Of a stretch of 39,008 nucleotides of DNA, positions 10,757-17,061 are shown piece after piece. This stretch comes from Anaerofilum faecale. GTDB lineage: Bacteria > Bacillota > Clostridia > Oscillospirales > Ruminococcaceae. Position 1 is the stretch's first letter. Each line of letters starts with the position of its first letter. The notes beneath the pieces were generated by a model. It was given only the letters and a program-made list of their open reading frames with translations. It was not told the origin of the DNA and made no database searches. The stretch is from assembly GCA_019114265.1 (NCBI GenBank), contig DXFV01000027.1, positions 1 to 39,008 on the forward strand. The letters are read 5' to 3'. The translations under genes and the position numbers were made by a program.

Positions 10757-11773
10757 GTGAAGACAAAACGTATCCTTGCCGCCGCGGCCTGCGCCGCTGT
10801 GGCCTTTGGAATGACCGGCTGTTCCACCCCCGCCACCGTGGGCGCCGTGGGCGATGTGGAGATCCCCTCCGGCCTGTTCCTGCTGTACCAGCAGATGAGC
10901 TACAATGAGGCCGCGGACCTTGTGGAAGATCCCGAGCAGGACGTGCTGAAGCAGCAGGTTGAGGGCGTGGACGCCGCCGAGTGGATCCGCACCAAGACCC
11001 TGGAGAAGATCGACCGCTATGTGGGTATCGGCCAGATGGCCGACGAGCTGGGCGTGGAGCTGACCGCCGAGCAGACCGATACCGTGCAGCAGATCGCCTC
11101 CAGCCAGTGGGAAGCCTACGAGGAGAACTACTCCGACAACGGCATCGGCGAAGAGAGCCTGGTGCTGGCCTTCACCGCCGAGCAGAAGGCCACCCTGCTG
11201 CTGGACGCCATCTATGGTCCCGAGGGCACCGAGCCGGTGAGCACGGGCTATCTGACCACCTACATCAAGAAGAACTACGCCCAGCTGGAGTATTTCAGCC
11301 TGCCCATCATGACCTCGAACTACACGATGGCCACCGACGAGCAGCACGACGAGCTGGTGCAGATGGCGAAGGACGCCGCCTCCAAGCTGATGGATGAGGG
11401 CGCCGACTTTGCCACCGTAGCCACCGAGACCGTGCAGGCCGCCTACGACCTGCTGGAGGCCGAGATGCCCGAGGACGCCGACGCCCTGCAGACCACCATC
11501 GTGTCCCGCGAGGGCTCCGGTCTGGACGAGGCCACCGTGAACAACATCTTCAGCGCCCGCAACGGCGCCTACGGCAGCGCCGACCTGTACACCAGCATCA
11601 TCGTCTACTGCCGCGCCGAGGTGGAGGACACCGAGTCTCTGGAGGAGAGCGCCCTGTCCGCCATGAAGAGCGAGGAGCTTGAAAGCCGCCTTGTGGAAGC
11701 CGGCGCCGCGCTGGAGCACAATCTGGACGAGAAGGCGATGGACACCTTCAGCGTGAAGAAGATCAAGGCCTGA
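10757..11773 (+). CDS. Exported lipoprotein, probably SurA/PrsA-like chaperone
   Basis: 338 residues starting at a GTG with AAAGGAG 9 nt upstream. The N-terminus is a lipoprotein signal: basic MKTKR, hydrophobic stretch, lipobox MTGC with the lipidated Cys22. The mature protein is acidic and mostly helical. It has features of the SurA N-terminal fold: DVEIPSGLFLLYQQMSYNEA, a central helical region, and a long C-terminal helix. A typical parvulin domain is not evident, so any role is more likely chaperone-like than isomerase. Homologues commonly follow mfd in Clostridia, which is the main support for the family. It acts outside the membrane, perhaps on secreted proteins. Confidence 0.75.
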   Translation: MKTKRILAAAACAAVAFGMTGCSTPATVGAVGDVEIPSGLFLLYQQMSYNEAADLVEDPEQDVLKQQVEGVDAAEWIRTKTLEKIDRYVGIGQMADELGVELTAEQTDTVQQIASSQWEAYEENYSDNGIGEESLVLAFTAEQKATLLLDAIYGPEGTEPVSTGYLTTYIKKNYAQLEYFSLPIMTSNYTMATDEQHDELVQMAKDAASKLMDEGADFATVATETVQAAYDLLEAEMPEDADALQTTIVSREGSGLDEATVNNIFSARNGAYGSADLYTSIIVYCRAEVEDTESLEESALSAMKSEELESRLVEAGAALEHNLDEKAMDTFSVKKIKA

Positions 11774-11796
11774 TCGGAGTTTTCAGCGCACGAGAG

Positions 11797-11831
11797 CGCC
11801 CCGTCGGGAAATCCCGGCGGGGCGATTTTTT
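11797..11831 (+). terminator. Intrinsic terminator after the lipoprotein gene
   Basis: Arms CGCCCCGTCGGG and CCCGGCGGGGCG around AAAT (one G-T pair), then a run of six T. It is one of three near-identical hairpins in the window (also 18662 and 24101). Confidence 0.9.
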
Positions 11832-12115
11832 GTTTGACGAAGAGGAGTGTGCGCTGGTGGAGGAACTCCGAGCGCAGAATACTGTCGTCCAGTGTGAGGA
11901 AAGCGAGAACCACTTCAAGTATGGTTTTTCGGCGGGGCCGATCGTCCAGCAGGAAGCTCATGAGCATCCGCTGAATAAGAAGCGTCAAAAACCCATAGTC
12001 CGCCTGAACCGTAATTCCTCGGTTCAGGCGGACTTGCCGTTGCTGGGTGGATTGATTCACACTCTTATTGTAAACTTCAATATGATCATGAGATTTATAA
12101 ACCTGGGAGGTTTCT
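11832..12115. other. Intergenic stretch of mixed composition, no clear gene
   Basis: AT-richer than the lipoprotein gene before it. Short open frames exist on both strands but none has a convincing start, ribosome site or recognisable family. It contains the strong hairpin at 11998-12033. It may be decayed foreign DNA at the edge of the acetyltransferase insertion. Confidence 0.4.
11998..12033. repeat. Perfect 14-bp inverted repeat (hairpin)
   Basis: GTCCGCCTGAACCG, 8-nt loop, CGGTTCAGGCGGAC. No T tract on either side, so it is not a standard terminator. It lies about 80 bp before the acetyltransferase gene. Confidence 0.8.
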
Positions 12116-12628
12116 ATGCGTATCAGGAGAGAAACTGCAACAGATTGTGCGGCCGTATATTCCGTTGTAAAACGTGCTTTTGAGAGTGCCGAACGCACCG
12201 ATGGAAATGAGCAGGATTTGGTGAATGCCCTGCGAAAAGGAGCTGCTTTCATCCCTGCGCTGTCATTGGTCGCTGAAGCAGATGGGAAAGTGGTAGGCCA
12301 TATCATGTTCACAAGAGCGGCGGTTGACGGAAAGCCTGTTCTGGCGTTAGCCCCGCTGTCTGTCTTGCCGGAGTATCAGCGAAAAGGGATTGGAAAAGCC
12401 CTGATCCAAGAAGGACACAAAATTGCAAAAGAACTGGGCTATACCCATTCCATTGTTTTAGGAAGTGAAAAATACTATCCCAAGGCAGGATATTCTCCCG
12501 CAGAGGGCTTCGGGATAAAAGCGCCCTTTGATGTACCGAGCGAAAACTTTATGGCCTGTATATTAAACGAAACAGGCGCTGAAATTCACGGAACGATAAC
12601 ATATGCGCCAGAGTTTGGCATTGAATGA
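12116..12628 (+). CDS. GNAT-family N-acetyltransferase (YhbS-like)
   Basis: 170 residues, a single GNAT fold. Motif A is LAPLSVLPEYQRKGIGKALI (acetyl-CoA pyrophosphate loop QRKGIGKAL), followed by GYTHSIVLGSEKYYPKAGYSP, which is characteristic of the YhbS group. The protein transfers an acetyl group from acetyl-CoA to an unknown amine. The start ATG at 12116 has GGGAGG 5 nt upstream. Base composition is clearly more AT-rich than in the neighbouring mfd and lipoprotein genes, which points to recent acquisition. It stands alone. Confidence 0.9.
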   Translation: MRIRRETATDCAAVYSVVKRAFESAERTDGNEQDLVNALRKGAAFIPALSLVAEADGKVVGHIMFTRAAVDGKPVLALAPLSVLPEYQRKGIGKALIQEGHKIAKELGYTHSIVLGSEKYYPKAGYSPAEGFGIKAPFDVPSENFMACILNETGAEIHGTITYAPEFGIE

Positions 12629-12735
12629 TACCACTTTCCTCCAAAGTTGGTACGGTACAAAAGCTCAATCGGAGCCGAAAAAGCCCATGCAGCCGGAACG
12701 AGAGAACCGGAGGCGCGGGCTTTCTGTGTGTATGG

Positions 12736-12850
12736 TTATTCTGTCGGGTCATCCGTAGTTTCCGCAACCAGCCTGTCAAAGTCGTTCTGATGGATTCAAT
12801 CCTGCAATACCCGGTACTTTTCAAACTCCTTTTTGGAAAAGGCTCTTGGC
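12736..12850 (-). pseudogene. Possible remnant of a RhuM-family protein C-terminus
   Basis: Minus-strand frame ending in TAA at 12736 reads FSKKEFEKYRVLQD, stop, IHQNDFDRLVAETTDDPTE. From memory this resembles the end of RhuM virulence-type proteins (EYxKYRxIQDxxxxSDFD). The TGA at 12796-12798 stands where Arg is usual, consistent with a single change from CGA. Nothing recognisable precedes it. The surrounding gap 12629-12960 has no other gene; a weak hairpin begins at about 12628. Confidence 0.35.
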
Positions 12851-12960
12851 GCTGCAGGTTCTTGTGGATGGTTTCCGCAGCTTGCAGATGCTGCGGTCAG
12901 ACTGCCCACAGACACCACAGGGGGAAGCCGTTGGAAAAGCCCGCCGAAGAACAGCCACGC

Positions 12961-13527
12961 TCACCAGGAAACGCGCTCGAGGCCGGGGCGGCAGAGGATG
13001 TTCTGCCGGGTGGCTTCCGTTTTCCCGTACTGGTTCACATGGGTGCAGGTCTTGCTGTAGCGAAACCCGCATTTTTCGGCCACCCGCGCGGACTGGTGGT
13101 TCCACGCAAAGTGCCCCAGCAGGAGAAAGTCCAGCTTCTGCACCCGAAACAGATAGTCCGTCACCGCCCGCACCGCCTCCGGCATCAGGCCCTGCCCCCA
13201 GTAGTCCTTCGAGAGGGCATAGCCGAGCGCCCGGCCGGCGAGAGGCTCCAGCTCGGGAAAATTCTCCCGGCGGTACTCCTCGATCCCCAGCGAGCCGATC
13301 ACATGCCCCCGGTGTTCCAGCGCAAAGGTGGTTTTCTCTTTTATAAAAGTATCCAGGATCGCCTTTGTGTCGGCAAGGCTTTTGTGCGGGGGCCAGTCGG
13401 CCGGCTGCCCAACACCGTCCACACGGGCGTAGGCGTAGAAATCGTGCAGGTCGGTCTCCCGCCAGCAGCGCAGCAGCAGCCGGTCGGTCTGCAAAACCAC
13501 CCGGCTGATATCGATGGGTGCATTCAT
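12961..13527 (-). CDS. GNAT-family N-acetyltransferase (RimJ/RimL-like)
   Basis: 188 residues. The opening VVLQTDRLLLRCWRETDLHDF is the standard start of RimJ/RimL-type acetyltransferases. The middle has LGYALSKDYWGQGLMPEAV (acetyl-CoA site) and the end HFAWNHQSARVAEKCGF. Substrates of such enzymes include ribosomal protein N-termini, antibiotics and small amines; which applies here is unknown. The start ATG at 13525-13527 has GAGGAG 6 nt upstream, preferred over an upstream ATG that adds nine residues without a ribosome site. It lies just downstream of the two tRNA genes but beyond their terminator. Confidence 0.9.
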   Translation of the reverse strand: MNAPIDISRVVLQTDRLLLRCWRETDLHDFYAYARVDGVGQPADWPPHKSLADTKAILDTFIKEKTTFALEHRGHVIGSLGIEEYRRENFPELEPLAGRALGYALSKDYWGQGLMPEAVRAVTDYLFRVQKLDFLLLGHFAWNHQSARVAEKCGFRYSKTCTHVNQYGKTEATRQNILCRPGLERVSW

Positions 13528-13563
13528 GGCGCGCTCCTCAACCGGCAATGTCATAAAGATACG

Positions 13564-13592
13564 AAAAAACCGGAGTTCCGATGAACTCCGGT
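13564..13592 (-). terminator. Terminator of the tRNA operon
   Basis: ACCGGAGTTC and GAACTCCGGT around CGAT; on the minus strand TTTTTT follows. It is nearly the same hairpin as at 24223-24250. Confidence 0.88.
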
Positions 13593-13595
13593 TTT

Positions 13596-13682
13596 TGGTG
13601 CGGATGAAGGGACTTGAACCCCCACGGTATTGCTACCACTAGAACCTGAATCTAGCGCGTCTGCCAATTCCGCCACATCCGC
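13596..13682 (-). tRNA. tRNA-Leu (CAG)
   Basis: Minus strand from 13682: acceptor GCGGATG pairs with CATCCGC, discriminator A and encoded CCA at 13598-13596. The anticodon loop TTCAGGT lies between CTAGA and TCTAG, giving CAG. The long variable arm and 87-nt length fit a class II leucine tRNA. T arm GGGGGTTCAAGTCCC. Confidence 0.97.
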
Positions 13683-13685
13683 GTA

Positions 13686-13762
13686 TGGTCGGGGCAACAG
13701 GACTCGAACCTGCGGCATCGTGGTCCCAAACCACGCACTCTACCAAACTGAGCTATGCCCCG
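13686..13762 (-). tRNA. tRNA-Pro (TGG)
   Basis: Minus strand from 13762: acceptor CGGGGCA pairs with TGCCCCG, then A and encoded CCA. Anticodon stem CGTGG/CCACG encloses TTTGGGA, anticodon TGG. T arm contains GGTTCGAGTCC. Length 77 nt. It is the first of the pair, 3 nt before tRNA-Leu. Confidence 0.97.
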
Positions 13763-13812
13763 TTCTTGTCTTGCGCCGTCCGTTGCGCTCCCGTCTGCTG
13801 GGAACGTTGTAT

Positions 13813-13841
13813 ATTATAACCGATGTTTCCCTGTTCGTCAA
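13813..13841 (-). promoter_or_regulatory. Predicted tRNA operon promoter
   Basis: Minus strand TTGACG (13841-13836), 17 bp, perfect TATAAT (13818-13813), about 50 bp before tRNA-Pro. Confidence 0.85.
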
Positions 13842-13900
13842 CCCTTTTTTTCAAAAAAATCAAAACTTTTTTCAAACGGAAAAAACAGCGCCCCCACAGC

Positions 13901-13934
13901 AAAAATCCGGCCGGAGCGCAGGCTCCGGCCGGAT
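13901..13934 (-). terminator. Terminator of the CofE-like gene
   Basis: Perfect 13-bp stem ATCCGGCCGGAGC / GCTCCGGCCGGAT with a 4-nt loop; TTTTT follows on the minus strand. It lies 14 bp after the stop codon. Confidence 0.9.
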
Positions 13935-13948
13935 GCGGGACAAAAGGC

Positions 13949-15145
13949 TTATTTGGTGTAGTTGTCGAAGTAGCCCTGGATATAGATGATGGGGGTGCCC
14001 TTGTCGCCGCTGCCGCTGGTCAGGTCGCACAGGCTGCCGATCAGGTCGGTCAGGCGGCGGGGGGTGGTGCCCTGGGTCACCATGGTGCCCACCAGGCTGG
14101 CGGCCTTCTCGTCCTTTTTGCGGATATAGTCGGAGATGGCTTCCTTCAGGGCGTCGCCGGACAGGTCGGCGAAATCGTTGTCGGCCAGGTATTTCAGCTT
14201 CACCTCGTTCGGGGTGCCCTCCAGGCCGGCGGTGTAGGCGGGGGAGACAACGGGGTCGGCCAGCTCCCAGATCTTGCCCACGGGGTCTTTGAAGGCGCCG
14301 TCGCCGTACACCATCACTTCCACGTTCTTGCCGGTGGCGTCCAGCAGCATCTGATGGATGCGGTCCACCACGGGCTGGCAGTTCACGGGGAACAGCTTCA
14401 CGGTGTCCTCGGTGGCCTTGTTGGAGCCCAGCAGGCCGTACTTGTCGTTGTAGCCGCTGCCGTCGATGCTGGCGGTCATGATGTCGTCCAGGCCATACAC
14501 CTTCTCGGCGCCGGCCGCCTTCAGCAGGCGCTTGGTGCGGGCGCGGGTGTGGATGTCGCAGGTCAGCACGCTCTTGGTGTAGGACAGGATGGCCTTCGGG
14601 TTGTTGGCGAACACCACTTCCACCTCGGCGCCGCTCTCCTGAATGAGCTGCTTGTAGTACTCCACATAGTCCACGCCGGTGAACACATGCTTCTTATAGC
14701 CGAACAGCTCGCGGTATTTCTCCTCGGTCAGCACGTCGCTCCAGGGGTTCACGCCCTTTTCGTCCATCTCGTCCAGGTCGATCAGATGGTTGCCCACCTC
14801 GTCGGAGGGATAGCTCAGCATCAGCACGATCTTCCTGCAGCCCTTGGCGATGCCGCGCAGGCAGATGGCGAAGCGGTTGCGGCTGAGGATGGGGAACAGC
14901 ACGCCCACCGTATCGTCGCCGAACTTGGAGCGCACGTCGGCGGCAATGGCGTCCACGCTGGCGTAGTTGCCCTGGGCGCGGGCCACAACGGCCTCGGTCA
15001 CGGCCACAACGTCGCGGTCCTGGATGGTGAAGTTGCCCTCGGACGCCTTCAGAACGGAATCCACCACGATCTGGGCGATGTCGTCGCCTTCACGGATGAT
15101 CGGCGCACGAACGCCGCGGGAAACAGTACCAATCATTCTTTCCAT
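13949..15145 (-). CDS. CofE-like (coenzyme F420-0:L-glutamate ligase family) protein
   Basis: 398 residues from the ATG at 15143-15145, which has GGGGG 8 nt upstream; an ATG five codons earlier lacks a ribosome site. The N-terminal region (GTVSRGVRAPIIREGDDI, DRDVVAVTEAVVARAQGN, FPILSRNRFAICLRGIAKG) matches the CofE/FbiB fold, which adds glutamate to F420-0 using GTP. In gut Firmicutes such proteins carry a longer C-terminus, as here (YGDGAFKDPVGKIWELADP and TQGTTPRRLTDLIGSLCDL). No other F420 gene is in the window and these bacteria are not known to make F420, so the true substrate may be a different gamma-glutamyl or amide ligation. It has its own promoter and terminator. Confidence 0.8.
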   Translation of the reverse strand: MERMIGTVSRGVRAPIIREGDDIAQIVVDSVLKASEGNFTIQDRDVVAVTEAVVARAQGNYASVDAIAADVRSKFGDDTVGVLFPILSRNRFAICLRGIAKGCRKIVLMLSYPSDEVGNHLIDLDEMDEKGVNPWSDVLTEEKYRELFGYKKHVFTGVDYVEYYKQLIQESGAEVEVVFANNPKAILSYTKSVLTCDIHTRARTKRLLKAAGAEKVYGLDDIMTASIDGSGYNDKYGLLGSNKATEDTVKLFPVNCQPVVDRIHQMLLDATGKNVEVMVYGDGAFKDPVGKIWELADPVVSPAYTAGLEGTPNEVKLKYLADNDFADLSGDALKEAISDYIRKKDEKAASLVGTMVTQGTTPRRLTDLIGSLCDLTSGSGDKGTPIIYIQGYFDNYTK

Positions 15146-15209
15146 ATTCTTTACCCCCATATCATTTCAGCCAGGTGCTTACCGGGAAAGTAAACATCAA
15201 AACAATATT

Positions 15210-15238
15210 ATTATACTGGGCCTGTCCGGCGTATGCAA
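15210..15238 (-). promoter_or_regulatory. Predicted promoter of the CofE-like gene
   Basis: Minus strand TTGCAT (15238-15233), 17 bp, perfect TATAAT (15215-15210), about 65 bp before the chosen start. Confidence 0.8.
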
Positions 15239-15327
15239 TCCAAAAAGTACACAAACTTTCCCGGGCCTTTTTTTGAAGAACTCTGCAATTTTCTGATTTT
15301 TTGTGCAAAAATAAAATTTTAAAATTC

Positions 15328-15356
15328 TTGCAATCAAATCGCCGGTGTGATATAAT
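15328..15356 (+). promoter_or_regulatory. Predicted promoter facing a 3' untranslated region
   Basis: TTGCAA (15328-15333), 17 bp, perfect TATAAT (15351-15356) on the plus strand. No plus-strand gene follows; the next gene is on the minus strand. Confidence 0.65.
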
Positions 15357-15362
15357 AAACTG

Positions 15363-15402
15363 TAATTGTGTATATTTCGGCCGGAGATCCCGGCCTTCTT
15401 TT
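15363..15402 (+). ncRNA. Candidate tiny RNA between a promoter and a terminator
   Basis: The predicted start point about 7 nt after the -10 box and the terminator GGCCGG-AGATC-CCGGCC (15379-15395) with TTCTTTT would give a transcript of about 40 nt. It encodes no peptide of note. It is antisense only to the intergenic end of the transporter transcript. The call rests on sequence signals alone. Confidence 0.35.
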
Positions 15403-15412
15403 ATAATGGGAA

Positions 15413-15448
15413 AGCGCCGCCGCCCGTTGGCTTTGGGGCGGCGGCGCT
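15413..15448 (-). terminator. Hairpin ending the symporter transcript
   Basis: AGCGCCGCCGCCC and GGGCGGCGGCGCT form a perfect 13-bp stem 15 bp after the stop codon. The T tract on the minus strand is short and interrupted. Confidence 0.75.
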
Positions 15449-15463
15449 CTGTGTTTTTGGGGA

Positions 15464-16840
15464 TCAGTTGGCGAAGAACTTCTGCCAGTAGCCCGCCACA
15501 AAGATCACCAGCACGATGGCCGGCAGCACGAAGGTGAGGTAGCCGCGGGCCCATTTGGGGAAGCGGATGCCCTCGCCGGCGTTGGCCTCGTCGGTGAAGT
15601 TTTTCCAGCCCCAGCCGTAGCGGGTGACGCAGAACAGCAGGTACACCAGGCTGCCCAGCGGCAGCAGGTTGTTGGAAACGATGAAGTCCTCCAGGTCCTG
15701 GATGGTGGTGCCGCTGCCCAGCGGCGCAAAGCCGCTCCACACGTTGAAGCCCAGCACGCAGGGGATGCTGAGGACGGTGATGACCACGGCGTTCACCGCC
15801 ACCGCCTTTTTCCGGCTCCAGCCCCACAGGTCGATGGCGAAGCTGATGATGTTCTCGAACACGGCGATGATGGTGGACAGCGCCGCGAAGGTCATGAACA
15901 GGAAGAACAGCGCGCCCCACAGGCGGCCGCCCGCCATCTGGTTAAAGACGTTGGGCAGGGTGACAAAGACAAGGCCGGGGCCTTCGCCGTTGCTCACGCC
16001 GAAAGCCGAGCAGGCGGGGAAGATGATCAGGCCGGACATCAGGGCCACGCTGGTGTCCAGCAGAGTGACGTTGATGGCCTCGCCGGTCAGGCGGCGCTCA
16101 CGGCCGATATAGCTGCCGAAGATGGCCAGCGCGCCGATGCCCAGGCTGAGGGTGAAGAAGGCCTGGCCCATCGCGGCATACACCACCTCGCCGATGCCCT
16201 GCTCCGCCATGCGGCCGAAATCGGGCAGCAGGTAGAACTTCAGGCCCTCGGCGGCGCCGGGCAGGGTGATGCTGCGCACGCACAGCACGATCATGATCAG
16301 GAACAGGCAGGCCATCATCGCCTTGGTGATGCGCTCCACGCCCTTCTGCAGGCCCATGCTGCAGATGCCGAAGCCCAGCGCGATGGTGATGAGCATGAAG
16401 ACGCCCATATACACCGGCTGCCCCAGCATGCCGTTAAAGACGGCGCCCACCTCGTCGGGCGTTTTGCCGGTGAACTCACCGGCCAGCATCTTGGTAAAAT
16501 AGGCGATCATCCAGCCGCCCACCGTGGTGTAGAACATCATCAGCAGGTAGTTGCCGGCCATGGCGCCCCATTTGTACCAGTGCCATTTGGTGCCCTTGGG
16601 CTCCAGCACGTCGAAGCTGACCGCCGCCGATTTCTGGCTGGCGCGGCCCACCGCGAACTCCATCACCATGATGGGCAGGCCCAGGATCAGCAAAAACAGC
16701 AGGTAGATCAGCACAAAGGCCGCGCCGCCGTATTTGCCGGTGATGTACGGAAAGCGCCATACGTTGCCGAGGCCGATGGCGCAGCCGGCCGAGATCAGAA
16801 TGAATCCCAGCCGGGATGCGAATTTCTCGCGCTCTTTCAT
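15464..16840 (-). CDS. Sodium-dependent neurotransmitter-symporter-family transporter
   Basis: 458 residues, the length of short bacterial NSS proteins such as MhsT. The signature of helix 1 is present: GCAIGLGNVWRFPYITGKYGGAAF, including the unwound Na+/substrate-binding segment. Further helices include FVLIYLLFLLILGLPIMVMEFAVG and ITIALGFGICSMGLQKGVERI; about 11 in total. Such proteins import amino acids with sodium; the substrate cannot be read from sequence. The start ATG at 16838-16840 has AAGGAGG 8 nt upstream; the longer upstream frame runs through the promoter. It is monocistronic. Confidence 0.95.
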   Translation of the reverse strand: MKEREKFASRLGFILISAGCAIGLGNVWRFPYITGKYGGAAFVLIYLLFLLILGLPIMVMEFAVGRASQKSAAVSFDVLEPKGTKWHWYKWGAMAGNYLLMMFYTTVGGWMIAYFTKMLAGEFTGKTPDEVGAVFNGMLGQPVYMGVFMLITIALGFGICSMGLQKGVERITKAMMACLFLIMIVLCVRSITLPGAAEGLKFYLLPDFGRMAEQGIGEVVYAAMGQAFFTLSLGIGALAIFGSYIGRERRLTGEAINVTLLDTSVALMSGLIIFPACSAFGVSNGEGPGLVFVTLPNVFNQMAGGRLWGALFFLFMTFAALSTIIAVFENIISFAIDLWGWSRKKAVAVNAVVITVLSIPCVLGFNVWSGFAPLGSGTTIQDLEDFIVSNNLLPLGSLVYLLFCVTRYGWGWKNFTDEANAGEGIRFPKWARGYLTFVLPAIVLVIFVAGYWQKFFAN

Positions 16841-16904
16841 GGATGGTTCCTCCTTTTTTGCCCGCCTGTTCCCTTCATAGGCCGCCGGGAAAGGCCGCTT
16901 TTTA

Positions 16905-16933
16905 AGAATAGCGGTTTTCCGGGGGGATGTCAA
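16905..16933 (-). promoter_or_regulatory. Predicted symporter promoter
   Basis: Minus strand perfect TTGACA (16933-16928), 17 bp, TATTCT (16910-16905), 65 bp before the start codon. Confidence 0.8.
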
Positions 16934-16961
16934 CGAAAAAGGGGGAAAACACGCCGATGTT

Positions 16962-16990
16962 TTGCCACCTGCGGCGTTTTGTGCTATACT
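16962..16990 (+). promoter_or_regulatory. Predicted DEAD-box helicase promoter
   Basis: TTGCCA (16962-16967), 17 bp, TATACT (16985-16990). The leader then forms a small hairpin, GCCGG-ATTTT-CCGGC, at 17001-17015. Cold-inducible helicases often have structured leaders, but no such regulation is shown here. Confidence 0.75.
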
Positions 16991-17061
16991 AAAAAAGGAA
17001 GCCGGATTTTCCGGCCGTTCCGCGACTTTTATCTTTGCATACAGATAGGAAATACAAGCGT

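Noticed and set aside
10757..11773. Lipoprotein as a definite PrsA peptidyl-prolyl isomerase
   Set aside because: No clear parvulin domain can be seen; only the signal, helical N-terminal resemblance and context support the family.
11830..12183. Plus-strand open frame of 117 codons before the acetyltransferase
   Set aside because: No ribosome site, overlaps the terminator T tract and the start of the acetyltransferase, and matches nothing I recognise.
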